From the NCBI GenBank assembly GCA_002007745.1, contig CP019882.1, forward strand, positions 1-64,000: 64,000 nt of DNA. The letters run 5' to 3'. This stretch comes from Mycolicibacterium litorale. Lineage in GTDB: Bacteria > Actinomycetota > Actinomycetes > Mycobacteriales > Mycobacteriaceae. The first letter of the stretch is position 1; each line of letters starts with the position of its first letter. The notes under the pieces were generated by a model. That model was not told the DNA's origin. It made no database searches and worked only from the letters and a program-made list of their open reading frames with translations. This document shows positions 12,925 through 23,148 of this stretch, in pieces. A program made the translations under genes and the position numbers.

Positions 12925-13766
12925 CCGCGCTACCTGAGCATTCCACCGTGCAGAACGTCGTGCACGGCGTGGCCGACGGATGGAACCGGATCGGCACCCA
13001 GATCGCGTTCAACGCGCGTTCGGTACGTGAGATGGGCATCGCGCTCACCCGCTACCGCACCGAGATCCTGCGACTCATCGCCCAGATGAGCCTGGGGACA
13101 GGCGCGTTGGCGCTTATCGGCGGCACCGTCGTCGTCGTCGGATTCCTGACCCTGACCACCGGTGCGGTCATCGCCGTGCAGGGCTACAACGAACTCTCCG
13201 GAATCGGTGTCGAGGCGATGACCGGGTTCATCTCCGCCTACGTCAATGTTCGGATCATCTCACCCGCGGTGGCCGGCATCGGCCTTGCGGCCACGATCGG
13301 CGCGGGAACCACCGCGCAATTGGGTGCGATGCGCATCGCCGACGAGATCGACGCGCTCGAGGTGATGGCCGTACGCTCGGTGGCTTACCTGGTGTCGACC
13401 CGGGTGATCGCCGGTGTGGTCGTGGTGATCCCGCTGTACTGCGTGGCGATGGTGTGCGCTTTTCTGGCCGCACGGTTCGGCACCACCGGGTTCTACGGGC
13501 AGTCCACCGGCGTCTACGACCACTACTTCAACACCTTCCTGAACTCGACCGACTTGCTGTGGTCGTTCTTCACCGTCGTCCTGATGGGCGTCGCCGTCAT
13601 GCTGGTGCACACCTACTATGGCTACACCGCTACCGGTGGTCCGGCGGGAGTCGGTGAGGCAGTGGGTCATTCGGTGCGAACCTCCCTGATCGTCCTGACG
13701 CTGCTGCTGCTGGCGGTGGCGATGTCGATCTACGGCCAGTCCGGCAACTTCCACCTCAGCGGGTGA
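12921..13766 (+). CDS. MlaE-family permease YrbEB of an mce operon
   Basis: A 281-residue partner permease. The ATG at 12921 overlaps the yrbEA stop. The frame remains open upstream to 12081, but that extension is antisense-like sequence over yrbEA and has no support. The family loop ADEIDALEVMAVRS is present near residue 140, and hydrophobic helices cover the rest. With YrbEA it should form the inner-membrane channel through which the MceA-F tube delivers lipid. Confidence 0.92.
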   Translation: MTALPEHSTVQNVVHGVADGWNRIGTQIAFNARSVREMGIALTRYRTEILRLIAQMSLGTGALALIGGTVVVVGFLTLTTGAVIAVQGYNELSGIGVEAMTGFISAYVNVRIISPAVAGIGLAATIGAGTTAQLGAMRIADEIDALEVMAVRSVAYLVSTRVIAGVVVVIPLYCVAMVCAFLAARFGTTGFYGQSTGVYDHYFNTFLNSTDLLWSFFTVVLMGVAVMLVHTYYGYTATGGPAGVGEAVGHSVRTSLIVLTLLLLAVAMSIYGQSGNFHLSG

Positions 13767-13772
13767 CCCACG

Positions 13773-15200
13773 ATGTCGGATCTGCGCTCAGATGGAATGC
13801 ATCCCGGTTGGTGGACGCTGATTTTCGTCGTCGCGACCGCCGGCGCCATCGTGGCCACCACGGTGCTGTTCTCCGGATCGCTGCGAGACTACGTGCCGGT
13901 GATCCTGACCGCGGACCGTGCCGGCCTGGTGATGGACCGTGGTGCGAAGGTCAAACTGCGGGGCGTGCAGATCGGGCGGGTGGGTGACGTGCGCCTGGCG
14001 CACGACCAGGTCGATCTCACGCTCGAAATACGGCCCGACCAAATGAGATTCATCCCCGCCAATATCGGCGCACGAATCCGTGCCGGAACCTTGTTCAGCG
14101 GGAAGTTCGTCGAACTGGTCTACCCCACCGACCCCAGCCCGCAACGCCTGGCGGCAGGTGGCGTCATCACGACCGATAACGTCAGCACCGAGATCAACAC
14201 CCTGTTCCGCGACGTCGCCGACATCCTCAACCAGGTCGACCCGGCGAAGTTGCAGGCGGTGTTGTCGGCGCTGTCCGACGGCTTGCGCGGCCACGGCGCC
14301 ATGATCGGGCAGACCATCGCCGACAGCCACCAGGTGCTCGCCGAGCTCAACGAACGAGCCGACACCATCACCGCCGATCGCGAATCGCTGCGACAGGCCA
14401 GTGACGCCTACAGTGCCGCCGCCCAACACCTCCTGTCCGCCCTGGACTCGGCCGCGACCACCGCGGCCACCGTCACCGACAACGCCCAACCGTTGGACTC
14501 GATCCTCACCAACGTCGTCGGACTGGCCCGCAGCGGTATTGAACTGACGGAATCGAGCCAGGCCAACATGACCACTGCGGTGACCAGCTTCGAGTCCACC
14601 GCCCGGCTGCTGTTGAAGTACAACCCCACCTACACCTGCACCCTCGTCGGCGCCAAGACGGCACTCGATACCGGCTACCTCGACGCGACCGGCGCCGCCA
14701 ACGGCAAGTCACTGATCCTCGACAGCGCGCTGCTGTTCGGGCCCGACGCGTACCGTTATCCGGACAACCTGCCGATCATCGGGGCCAGGGGCGGTCCGGG
14801 CGGCACACCCGGATGTGGTTCCTTGCCCGACGTCGCCGCCAACTGGCCGGTCCGCCAACTCATCACGAACACCGGGTGGGGAACCGGCCTGGACATCCGC
14901 CCGAATCCGGGGATCGGCTTCCCCGGGTACGCCGACTACTTCCCGGTGACCCGGGCCGTGCCTGAACCACCCAGTGTCCGCTATCCCGGTGGTCCGGCGC
15001 CCGGCCCCATCCCCTACCCGGGCGCCCCGCCCTACGGGGCGACGTTGTACGCCCCGGACGGGACCCCGCTGTGGCCGGGGCTACCTCCCGCACCGCCACC
15101 GGGTGCCGCCCCCGAGCCGGGGCCGCCGCCGCCCGGCGCCGAACCGTTCGACGTCCCCGCAACCGCACACCTTCAACCGACACCGGCACCGGCGCCATGA
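13773..15200 (+). CDS. MCE-family protein, MceA position
   Basis: A 475-residue substrate-binding/tube protein. A signal-anchor helix covers residues 12-35. The MCE domain follows (VPVILTADRAGLVMDRGAKVKLRGVQIGRVGDVR). Helical coiled regions continue to about residue 290, and a Cys-containing region and a Pro/Gly-rich tail (last ~75 residues) complete it. It is the first of six mce genes after the two permeases and is joined to the next by an ATGA overlap. The mce family number cannot be assigned from the sequence alone. Confidence 0.92.
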   Translation: MSDLRSDGMHPGWWTLIFVVATAGAIVATTVLFSGSLRDYVPVILTADRAGLVMDRGAKVKLRGVQIGRVGDVRLAHDQVDLTLEIRPDQMRFIPANIGARIRAGTLFSGKFVELVYPTDPSPQRLAAGGVITTDNVSTEINTLFRDVADILNQVDPAKLQAVLSALSDGLRGHGAMIGQTIADSHQVLAELNERADTITADRESLRQASDAYSAAAQHLLSALDSAATTAATVTDNAQPLDSILTNVVGLARSGIELTESSQANMTTAVTSFESTARLLLKYNPTYTCTLVGAKTALDTGYLDATGAANGKSLILDSALLFGPDAYRYPDNLPIIGARGGPGGTPGCGSLPDVAANWPVRQLITNTGWGTGLDIRPNPGIGFPGYADYFPVTRAVPEPPSVRYPGGPAPGPIPYPGAPPYGATLYAPDGTPLWPGLPPAPPPGAAPEPGPPPPGAEPFDVPATAHLQPTPAPAP

Positions 15201-16240
15201 GCGGGCGTGTGGTGAGAGAGGATGTGCCCGGCGCGATCTGGCGGGTGTGTGCCTTCCTCGGGGTCTGCGTGCTCGGCCTGGCCGCGATGTTGGCGATCTT
15301 TGCCCAACTACGCTTCCAATCCGAGAAGACCTACACCGCCGAGTTCCGCACGGTCACGGGCCTGGAGAATGGCAACTTCGTCCGCGTCGCCGGTGTCGAG
15401 GTGGGCAAGGTCAAGCACATCAGCATCCGTGACGACGGAGTGGCGCTGGTCGAGTTCGGCACCGACCCCTCGTTGGTGCTGACGGAGGGCAGCCGCGCGG
15501 TGATCCGCTTCCGCAACCTGATCGGCGAACGCTATCTGGCCCTCGAGGAGGGCGCCGGCGGTACCCGGGTCCTGGCGCCGGGGATGACCATCCCGCTGTC
15601 GCACACCGCCCCGGCGTTGGATCTCGACGCACTGCTCGGCGGTTTCCGGCCCCTGTTCCGGGCACTGGACCCCGAACAGGTGAACGCCCTGTCCGGGCAA
15701 TTGGTCGAGGCGCTGCAGGGTCAGGGACCCGCGATCACCGCTTTCCTGACCCAGGCCGCGGCCCTGACCAACACGCTGGCCGACCGCGACCAGCTGATCG
15801 GGCAGGTCATCACCAACATCAAGACGGTGGCCGGCTCGTTGGGCGACCAGAGCGCGCAGCTCGCCACCGCCGTCGACGACCTATCGGCGTCGCTGGCGAC
15901 GATGGCGAACCGGCGGGAGGATCTGCGCAACGGGCTGGCCTATGCCGACGCCGCGGCCGCATCGCTGAACGGCTTGCTCGCCGAGGGCCGGGGGCCGCTG
16001 AAAACCGTTGTAGAGCAGGCGGATCGGACGGCCGACGTCGCCCTGGCCGACCGCGACTACCTCGACCATCTGTTGAACACGCTGCCCGATGTGTACCGGA
16101 TGCTGAACCGCCAGGGCCTCTACGGCGACTACTTCAGCTTCTATCTGTGCGACCTCGTGCTCAAGCTCAACGGCAAAGGCGGCCAGCCGGTCTATGTGAA
16201 GGTGGTCGGGCAGGACACCGGGCGGTGCACGCCCCGATGA
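15197..16240 (+). CDS. MCE-family protein, MceB position
   Basis: A 347-residue MCE protein with one N-terminal membrane helix (residues ~15-36) and an MCE domain (TVTGLENGNFVRVAGVEVGKVKHI) at ~45-125. A long helical region predicted to build the periplasm-spanning tube follows. The ATG at 15197 overlaps the mceA stop. The open frame continues upstream into the Pro-rich end of mceA but is not supported there. The short C-terminal Cys pair (YLCDLVLKL...GRCTPR) is common in MceB proteins. Confidence 0.92.
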   Translation: MSGRVVREDVPGAIWRVCAFLGVCVLGLAAMLAIFAQLRFQSEKTYTAEFRTVTGLENGNFVRVAGVEVGKVKHISIRDDGVALVEFGTDPSLVLTEGSRAVIRFRNLIGERYLALEEGAGGTRVLAPGMTIPLSHTAPALDLDALLGGFRPLFRALDPEQVNALSGQLVEALQGQGPAITAFLTQAAALTNTLADRDQLIGQVITNIKTVAGSLGDQSAQLATAVDDLSASLATMANRREDLRNGLAYADAAAASLNGLLAEGRGPLKTVVEQADRTADVALADRDYLDHLLNTLPDVYRMLNRQGLYGDYFSFYLCDLVLKLNGKGGQPVYVKVVGQDTGRCTPR

Positions 16241-17472
16241 AGACCTTCGCCGAACGCAATCCGATCACCGTGGGAGTGGTGGGGGTCGCCGCCACCCTCG
16301 CCGTGATACTCGCCGCCCTGAATTGCGGGAAGCTGCCGTTCGTCAACTCCACCCGGCACTATTCGGCCTACTTCGCCGAGGCGGGCGGACTGCTCACCGG
16401 TGCACCGGTGCAGGTATCCGGGTTCAAGGCCGGCACCGTCGACAGCATCGAGCTCGACGGGGCGCGGGTTGTGGTCACCTTCGAGGTCGACAAAGCGATC
16501 CGGCTCGGCGACCGCACCGAAGCGGCGATCAAGACCAAGAGCATCCTGGGCGCCAAGCTCCTCGAAGTGACGCCGCTCGGCGCAGGCACCCAAGCCGGGC
16601 CGATTCCGCTGGAGCGCACCACCTCGCCCTACCAACTGCCCGATGCCCTTGGTGATCTGACCGCGACCGTCAGCCAACTGGACACGACCCGACTGTCCGA
16701 CTCGTGGAAGCTGCTGGCCGACGAATTGTCCGATACCCCAGACGCTCTGCGCGGCGCCGTGCTGGGGGTGGCGCGGTTCTCGCAGACACTGAACGCCCGG
16801 GACGCCCAGCTGCGTGCGCTGCTGGCCGACGCCGACAAGGTGACGACGGTGCTGGCGCAGCGCAGCGCGGCCATTGCCACCATGCTCACCGACAGCAACG
16901 CCCTCCTGGCCGACCTGCGCAGCCAGAGCCGTGCGCTCGACGACATCTGCGGCACCATCACCGCACTGAGCCACCACCTCGGGGCGGTGATCGCCGAGAA
17001 CCGACACACCCTCAAGCCCGCCTTCGACAAGCTGAACCAACTCCTGACGATCCTGGACAACCGAAAGACACGAATCCAGCAGGCCATCAAGGGGTTCAAC
17101 CACTATGCGATGTCGCTGGGCGAGTCGATGTCGTCGGGCCCGTTCTTCAAGTTCTACATCGCGAACCTGCTTCCCGGACAGTTCATCCAGCCGTTCGTCG
17201 ACGCGGCCTTCTCCGACCTGGGCCTCGATCCGAACGTCCTGACGCCCGCGCAGCGCACCGACCCGCAGACCGGTCAACCCGGCACGCCGCCGCTGCCTGC
17301 GCCCTTCCCCCGCACCGGCCAAGGCGGCGAACCGCGCCTGAGCCTGCCCGACGCGATCACCGGCACACCCGGCGATCCGCGCTACCCGTACCGTGAGCCG
17401 CCACCGGCTCCGCCGCCGGGAGGTCCGCCACCCGGACCGCCCGCACCTGCCTTCGCCGGGCCGGCATCATGA
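16237..17472 (+). CDS. MCE-family protein, MceC position
   Basis: A 411-residue MCE protein with a membrane helix at residues ~10-28 and an MCE domain at ~38-118 (AYFAEAGGLLTGAPVQVSGFKAG). Alpha-helical repeats reach ~300, and the tail is strongly Pro-rich (PPPAPPPGGPPPGPPAPA). It starts inside the mceB stop (ATGA). The tail could be disordered or interact with the cell wall. Part of the same Mce transporter. Confidence 0.92.
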   Translation: MKTFAERNPITVGVVGVAATLAVILAALNCGKLPFVNSTRHYSAYFAEAGGLLTGAPVQVSGFKAGTVDSIELDGARVVVTFEVDKAIRLGDRTEAAIKTKSILGAKLLEVTPLGAGTQAGPIPLERTTSPYQLPDALGDLTATVSQLDTTRLSDSWKLLADELSDTPDALRGAVLGVARFSQTLNARDAQLRALLADADKVTTVLAQRSAAIATMLTDSNALLADLRSQSRALDDICGTITALSHHLGAVIAENRHTLKPAFDKLNQLLTILDNRKTRIQQAIKGFNHYAMSLGESMSSGPFFKFYIANLLPGQFIQPFVDAAFSDLGLDPNVLTPAQRTDPQTGQPGTPPLPAPFPRTGQGGEPRLSLPDAITGTPGDPRYPYREPPPAPPPGGPPPGPPAPAFAGPAS

Positions 17473-18722
17473 GCCGGCGGGTCGGCATCCGGATCGCCCT
17501 GGCCGTGGCGCTGGCGGTGCTCCTGGCTGCCGGTGTGACCGTGCTGGTGATGCAGGCGGGCAAGGCGCAGCGGCGCACCGTGGTCGCCTACTTCGCCAAC
17601 AGCAACGGCATCTTCACCGGCGACGAGGTCCGGATCCTCGGAGTGCCGGTGGGCAAGATCGACAGGATCGAGCCAGAACCCGACCGGGTGAAGATCACCT
17701 TCTGGTATGACGCCAAATATCCGGTGCCCGCCGACGCGAAGGCGGTGATCCTGTCACCAGCGATCGTCACCGCCCGAGTCATCCAGCTGACGCCGGCCTA
17801 CACCGGCGGCCCGCAGCTACCGGACCACGCGGTGATCCCGCTGCAGCGCACAGCGGTACCGGTCGAGTGGGACGACCTGCGTCAGCAGCTCGAACGACTC
17901 AGCCAGATGGCGCAGCCCACCGAGCCCGGCGGCGTGAGCACCCTGGGCGCCCTCATGCACACCGGCGCGGACGCCCTACGGGGCCAGGGTGTGAACATCC
18001 GGACCGCCATCGTGGAGCTGTCACAGGCGGTCTCGCTGCTCGGCCAGCACAGCGACGACGTCTTCGGCACCCTGAAGAACCTGTCGACGGTGGTGACGGC
18101 CCTGCGCGACAGTGGACAGGCGATGCGCCAGCTCAACACGAACCTGGCATCGGTGACCGCCCTGCTGACTGATGACCCGGCCGAACTCGGTGATGCGGTG
18201 GCGGCACTGGATGCCGTCGTCGGTGAAGTACGCAGCTTCGTCGCCGACAACCGTGACACGCTGGGGGTCACCGCCGACCGGTTGGCCTCGGTGTCCACGG
18301 CGCTGGCTGCCAGTCTCGGTGACATCAAGCAGGCGCTGCACATCGCCCCGAACGAATTGCAGAACCTGATGAACACCTACCAGCCCGCCCAGGCCACCAT
18401 GGGTGGGGCCTACGCCTTCAACAACTTCGCCGACCCGATCACCTTCCTGTGCGGCGCTATTCAGGCCGCGTCACGCCTGGGCGCAGAACAGTCCGCCAAG
18501 TTGTGCGTCCAATATCTGGCGCCGATCGTCAAGAATCGGCAGTACAACTTTCCGCCGCTGGGCGAGAACCTGATTGTCGGGGCGGCCGCCCGACCCAATG
18601 AGGTCACCTACAGCGAGGACTGGCTGCGGCCCGACTACATCCCGCCGAAACCGGATGTGCAGCAGACAGACCCGGCGGCGGGGCTGCCCGGGATGATGGT
18701 CCCGCCCCCGGAGGAACCATGA
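17469..18722 (+). CDS. MCE-family protein, MceD position
   Basis: A 417-residue MCE protein. It has an N-terminal hydrophobic helix (RIALAVALAVLLAAGVTVLVM), an MCE domain (VVAYFANSNGIFTGDEVRILGVPVGKI), and helical segments. The C-terminus ends in PGMMVPPPEEP. It overlaps its neighbours mceC and mceE by 4 nt. Role as for the other tube subunits. Confidence 0.92.
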   Translation: MSRRVGIRIALAVALAVLLAAGVTVLVMQAGKAQRRTVVAYFANSNGIFTGDEVRILGVPVGKIDRIEPEPDRVKITFWYDAKYPVPADAKAVILSPAIVTARVIQLTPAYTGGPQLPDHAVIPLQRTAVPVEWDDLRQQLERLSQMAQPTEPGGVSTLGALMHTGADALRGQGVNIRTAIVELSQAVSLLGQHSDDVFGTLKNLSTVVTALRDSGQAMRQLNTNLASVTALLTDDPAELGDAVAALDAVVGEVRSFVADNRDTLGVTADRLASVSTALAASLGDIKQALHIAPNELQNLMNTYQPAQATMGGAYAFNNFADPITFLCGAIQAASRLGAEQSAKLCVQYLAPIVKNRQYNFPPLGENLIVGAAARPNEVTYSEDWLRPDYIPPKPDVQQTDPAAGLPGMMVPPPEEP

Positions 18723-19849
18723 GAGCACGACAGGTGACCGCAGCGGTGCTGATGGCGGCCTTCGCGGCCGGGTCATCCGGTTGCAGCTGGCACGGACTGA
18801 ACTCACTGCCGCTACCGGGAACGGCGGGACGGGGACCGGGCTCCTACACGATTCAGGCGCAGTTGCCGGATGTGCGCACCATCGAGCCGAATTCGCGGGT
18901 TCAGGTGGGTGACGTCACCGTGGGCACCGTCACCAAGATCGAACGGCAGGGCTGGCATGCGCTGCTGACCCTGAGCATCGACGGCGGCGTGCAACTGCCG
19001 GCCAACGCCACCGCAGCGATCGGGCAAAGCGGCCTCCTCGGCTCCCTGCACGTCGAGCTGGCGCCGCCGACGCTGGTCGCACCACAAGGCACCTTGCACG
19101 ACGGATCGGTGATCCCGCTGTCCTCGGCGGGGGTCTATCCGTCGAGCGAGCAGGTGCTCTCGGCAATCACGCTGCTGCTCAACGGCGGTGGTGTCGGTCA
19201 GGTTCACGACATCACCGAGGCATTGAGCACCGCGCTGGCCGGGCGGGAGCAGGAAGTGCGTGACCTGATCACCCAGCTCGACACGTTCACCCGATACGTC
19301 AACGACCAGTCCGCCGACATCATCGCCACCGCCGAGAGCCTCAACCGGCTGGCCGGCCAGTTCGCCGAGCAGAAACCCGTGATGGACAAGGCGCTCACCA
19401 CGTTGCCCGCCGCGCTGCGGGTGATCCGTGAGCAGCGCCAAACCCTGGTGGATGCACTCGACCAGCTCGGGAAGTTCAGCGCCCTGGTCGCCGACTCCAC
19501 CAACCAGACCAAGGACAGCCTGGTCGAGGAGTTGCGGGATCTGGGCCCGGTCCTGCAGTCGCTCGCCGATGCCGGGCCCGCCCTGACCCGGTCGCTGGGT
19601 CTGTTCGCCACCTACCCGTTCCCCACCGACAATGTCGGTATCTGGCAGCGCGGCGATTTCGCCAACCTGACCGCCGTCATCGACCTGACGCTGAGCCGCG
19701 TGGATGCGTCCTTCCTCACCGGTACCCGGTGGGAGGGCGACTTGACGGAACTGGAACTGCAGTGGGGACGCACCATCGGCCAGCTGCCGAGCCCCTACAC
19801 CCACGGCAATCCGCTTGTCGCGCCGTATCACTGGGACCAAGGACGATGA
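18719..19849 (+). CDS. MCE-family lipoprotein, MceE position
   Basis: A 376-residue MCE protein with a lipoprotein signal peptide: basic MRAR, a hydrophobic stretch and lipobox SSGC at residues ~19-22. This is the usual feature of MceE. The MCE domain follows (YTIQAQLPDVRTIEPNSRVQVGDVTVGTV). Lipidation would anchor it to the outer face of the membrane as an accessory of the tube. Overlaps the mceD stop. Confidence 0.92.
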   Translation: MRARQVTAAVLMAAFAAGSSGCSWHGLNSLPLPGTAGRGPGSYTIQAQLPDVRTIEPNSRVQVGDVTVGTVTKIERQGWHALLTLSIDGGVQLPANATAAIGQSGLLGSLHVELAPPTLVAPQGTLHDGSVIPLSSAGVYPSSEQVLSAITLLLNGGGVGQVHDITEALSTALAGREQEVRDLITQLDTFTRYVNDQSADIIATAESLNRLAGQFAEQKPVMDKALTTLPAALRVIREQRQTLVDALDQLGKFSALVADSTNQTKDSLVEELRDLGPVLQSLADAGPALTRSLGLFATYPFPTDNVGIWQRGDFANLTAVIDLTLSRVDASFLTGTRWEGDLTELELQWGRTIGQLPSPYTHGNPLVAPYHWDQGR

Positions 19850-19850
19850 C

Positions 19851-21263
19851 GTGCCCCCGTTGACACTGCGCATCCGCATCCAGTTGGCCATCTTCGCGGT
19901 GGTGGCACTGGTCTTCGGTGCCGCGATGGTGTTCGGGTACATCCGGTTGCCGGCGATGTTCGGCATCGGGCGATACCAGGTGATCGTGAATCTGCCCCGC
20001 GCCGCCGGTGTCTATCCGGGTGGCAACGTCACCTATCGCGGCGCCGAGGTCGGGCGCATCGCCGATGTGCGCCTCACCGATTCGGGTGTGGCGGCGGTGT
20101 TGTCACTGAAGTCGGGCATCGCCATCCCGTCGGATCTGGACGCGCAGGTGCACAGCCAGTCGGCGGTCGGTGAGCAGTACATCACGCTGCTCCCCCGGCG
20201 CGATTCGGCGCCGCTGCGCGACGGGGATGTGATCGCGGCCGACCGCACCACGGTTCCCCCCGACTTCGACGCCGTCCTCGATGCCCTGCACACCGGGCTC
20301 AACGCCATCCCGCGCGATGACCTCAAGACGGTGGTGGACGAGTCCGCCACGGCGGTGGGTGGTCTGGGACCGCAGCTGTCCCGATTGGTGACCGACGGTG
20401 CCAAGCTGGCCGCCGGTGCCCGCGCCAACCTGGGGCCGCTACTGACGCTGATCGACGACTCGAAGCCCGTCCTCGATGCCCAGGCCGAATCGTCCGACGC
20501 CATTCAAATCTGGACCACCCAGCTGGCCACTCTCAGCGGCAGCTTGAAGCAGAACGATCCGGGGCTGAAAGATCTTCTGCAGCAAGGGGCGCCGGCGCTC
20601 GACGAGGTCCGCCAACTACTGGACCGGGTACGGCCGACGGTGCCGGTCATCGCTGCCAACCTGGCCAGCGTGGCGCCAGTGCTGGTCACCTACCAGCCGG
20701 GGCTGGAGCAGTTGCTGGTGCTGTTGCCGCAGGCGGCCGCCACCGCGCAGGCGATCGTGCTGGCCAACCGGGACACCCAGCAGCCCTACCGCGGCGCCTA
20801 CCTGAGCCTGAACCTGAGTCTCAACCAGCCGCCGCCCTGTACCACCGGGTTCCTGCCCGCTCAGCAGCAGCGGGCGGCATCGCTGCAGGACTATCCCGAT
20901 CGCCCGGCGGGGGACCTGTACTGCCGGGTGCCGCAGGATTCGGCGCTGAGTGTGCGTGGGGTGCGCAATATTCCGTGCACCACCCGGCCGGGTAAACGCG
21001 CGCCGACGGTGGCGATGTGCGAGAGCGACGCCGACTACCTTCCGCTCAACGATGGTTACAACTGGAAGGGCGACCCCAACGCCACGCTGTCGGGCCAGGG
21101 TGTCCCGCAGCCGCCGCCCCAGCCGCCGCTTGAAGGCGCCGAGTACGACCCGACGACCGGGGGCTTCACCGGACCCGACGGTCGCCCCTACACCCAGAGC
21201 AATCTCGCGCCGGGCGGGCAACAGCCCCGCGATTGGCAGTCAATGCTGCTGCCGGGCAACTGA
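19851..21263 (+). CDS. MCE-family protein, MceF position
   Basis: A 470-residue MCE protein that closes the operon. GTG 19851, one base after the mceE stop, was chosen: it gives VPPLTLRIRIQLAIFAVVALVFG, a typical MceF N-terminus with a membrane helix. An earlier in-frame start at 19815 would lie inside mceE. MCE domain at ~35-115, helical region to ~320, then a Pro-rich end. No mce-associated (Mas) genes follow. The next gene converges from the minus strand with its stop only 2 bp away. Confidence 0.92.
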   Translation: MPPLTLRIRIQLAIFAVVALVFGAAMVFGYIRLPAMFGIGRYQVIVNLPRAAGVYPGGNVTYRGAEVGRIADVRLTDSGVAAVLSLKSGIAIPSDLDAQVHSQSAVGEQYITLLPRRDSAPLRDGDVIAADRTTVPPDFDAVLDALHTGLNAIPRDDLKTVVDESATAVGGLGPQLSRLVTDGAKLAAGARANLGPLLTLIDDSKPVLDAQAESSDAIQIWTTQLATLSGSLKQNDPGLKDLLQQGAPALDEVRQLLDRVRPTVPVIAANLASVAPVLVTYQPGLEQLLVLLPQAAATAQAIVLANRDTQQPYRGAYLSLNLSLNQPPPCTTGFLPAQQQRAASLQDYPDRPAGDLYCRVPQDSALSVRGVRNIPCTTRPGKRAPTVAMCESDADYLPLNDGYNWKGDPNATLSGQGVPQPPPQPPLEGAEYDPTTGGFTGPDGRPYTQSNLAPGGQQPRDWQSMLLPGN

Positions 21264-21265
21264 AT

Positions 21266-22624
21266 TCAGCACTCGACCACATTGAGCGCCAAGCCGCCCA
21301 GCGCGGTCTCCTTGTACTTGTCGGCCATGTCCGCGCCGGTGTCACGCATCGTCTTGATGGCGGTGTCCAGGCTGACGAAGTGGGTTCCGTCGCCGTGCAT
21401 GGCCATCCGGGCGGCGGTGATCGCCTTGACTGCCGCCACCGCGTTGCGTTCGATGCACGGAATCTGAACCAGACCGCGGACCGGGTCGCAGGTGAGGCCG
21501 AGGTTGTGTTCGATGCCGATCTCGGCGGCGTTCTCGACTTGTTCGGGCGTGCCGCCGAGGACGGCGGTCAGGCCGGCGGCCGCCATCGAGCAGGCCGAGC
21601 CGACCTCGCCCTGGCAGCCGACCTCGGCACCGGAGATCGACGCGTTCGCCTTGAACAACACACCGATTGCCGCCGCGGTCAACAGGAATCGCACCACGCC
21701 GTCGTCGTCGGCGCCCGGCACGAAGCGGTGGTAGTAGTGCAGCACCGCCGGGATCACCCCGGCGGCGCCATTGGTCGGCGCGGTGACCACGCGGCCGCCC
21801 GCGGCGTTCTCCTCGTTGACCGCCAGCGCGTAGACGGTCACCCAGTCCATGGCGTAGAGCGGGTCACCCGGGCTGGCCTCCAGCTGGGCGGCCAGCTGGG
21901 CGGCTCGGCGCCGCACCCCCAGGCCGCCGGGGAGAACTCCGTCGTTGGTGAGCCCGGCCGCGACGCACTGCTGCATGACTGACCAGATCCGCAACACCCC
22001 GGCGCGCAGGTCGGGCTGGCGGGCCAGGGCTCGTTCGTTGTCGGCCATCACAGTGGCGATGCTGCAACCCCGATCCATCGACAGGGCCACCAATTCCTTG
22101 GCGGTGCCGAACGGATAGGGCACCTCGGCGTCGGTGACGGTCGGTGCGGCGGCTTCATCCTCGTCGAGAACCGCCCCACCGCCGATGGAGAAGTAGACCC
22201 GCCGTTCCACCACCGCGCCGTCCGCGCCGAGTGCTTCGAAGGCCATGCCGTTGCTGTGGAAGTCCAAGCGGCGCAGGCTCATCGACACATCGGAGTCGAT
22301 GTCGAAGGGGATCTGCCGGAGGCCGGCCAGCGGGAGGCGATGCTCGTCGCGCACCGACTGCACCAACGCGTCCACCCGGCCGGGGTCCACGGTCTCTGGA
22401 TCGGCGCCGGCCAGGCCGAGGACCACTGCGCCGATGGTGCCGTGTCCGGCGCCGGTGGCGCCGAGTGAACCGTAGAGCTCGACCCGCACGCGCGCGACGG
22501 TGTCGAGCCGGCCGGAGGCGGTGAGCCGGGCGGTGAAACGGGCGGCCGCCCGCATCGGCCCGACGGTGTGCGAACTGGACGGCCCGATGCCGATGGAGAA
22601 GAGGTCGAAGACGCTGACGGCCAC
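21266..22624 (-). CDS. sdaA: L-serine ammonia-lyase (iron-sulfur, single chain)
   Basis: A 452-residue enzyme that converts L-serine to pyruvate and ammonia. The N-terminal [15 protein letters not shown] motif and the Cys pattern for the 4Fe-4S cluster ([12 protein letters not shown] near residue 330, then TCDPV and IPCIERN) are present. It is the fused alpha-beta type, with both domains in one chain. It faces the mce operon tail-to-tail and lies 7 bp downstream of cwsA on the same strand, so the two may be co-transcribed. Confidence 0.93.
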   Translation of the reverse strand: MAVSVFDLFSIGIGPSSSHTVGPMRAAARFTARLTASGRLDTVARVRVELYGSLGATGAGHGTIGAVVLGLAGADPETVDPGRVDALVQSVRDEHRLPLAGLRQIPFDIDSDVSMSLRRLDFHSNGMAFEALGADGAVVERRVYFSIGGGAVLDEDEAAAPTVTDAEVPYPFGTAKELVALSMDRGCSIATVMADNERALARQPDLRAGVLRIWSVMQQCVAAGLTNDGVLPGGLGVRRRAAQLAAQLEASPGDPLYAMDWVTVYALAVNEENAAGGRVVTAPTNGAAGVIPAVLHYYHRFVPGADDDGVVRFLLTAAAIGVLFKANASISGAEVGCQGEVGSACSMAAAGLTAVLGGTPEQVENAAEIGIEHNLGLTCDPVRGLVQIPCIERNAVAAVKAITAARMAMHGDGTHFVSLDTAIKTMRDTGADMADKYKETALGGLALNVVEC

Positions 22625-22631
22625 GGCGGGG

Positions 22632-23042
22632 CTACAGCTTGGGTGCGACCTCGACGCTGGGCGGCAGCGCAGACGGTTCGGGTTGGGCGGAGCGACGCAC
22701 GATCGTGAAGGCGACCGCGCCGCCGACCACGGTGGCCAGACCGAGCGTGCCGAACACCAGCAGGCGGCGCCGCCGCCGCTGCGGGGCGCTGCGTGCCGCC
22801 TGCAGGGCCTGCGGGATCTCGGCGACGACCTGCTTGACGGCGGCGGCCTCCCGGGCGACGTCCTCGCGCGCGGCGCGGGCTTCGCGGGCCCGGCGGCGAA
22901 TGCCGGCCGCCGCGGACTCGGCGGAGTGTGCGCTGATGCCGACCACCCCGCGGGTGATGTCCACTGGACCGACGGCGGTGTAGCGCAGTCCGCGGGTCAG
23001 CCGCTCGCGCGATGTGAGCTTGGGTTCGGTCTTGCGGCCCAT
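22632..23042 (-). CDS. cwsA: Cell wall synthesis protein CwsA
   Basis: A 136-residue protein at the position and with the pattern of Rv0008c: N-terminal [22 protein letters not shown], an Ala/Arg-rich charged helix (residues ~45-90), and one transmembrane helix ([22 protein letters not shown], ~92-114) near the C-terminus. In mycobacteria CwsA interacts with Wag31 and CrgA and affects cell shape and division. It is divergent from ppiA, with about 105 bp between starts. Confidence 0.87.
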   Translation of the reverse strand: MGRKTEPKLTSRERLTRGLRYTAVGPVDITRGVVGISAHSAESAAAGIRRRAREARAAREDVAREAAAVKQVVAEIPQALQAARSAPQRRRRRLLVFGTLGLATVVGGAVAFTIVRRSAQPEPSALPPSVEVAPKL

Positions 23043-23148
23043 CTGGATCCTCCCTGCGCTGGCGGCGTCGTCGCCTCAACATTGCCATAGCGCCCCCGGG
23101 GGTGGCCGCGGGATGGGGCACACGGTGGTAGTGGCACACTGGGATCCT

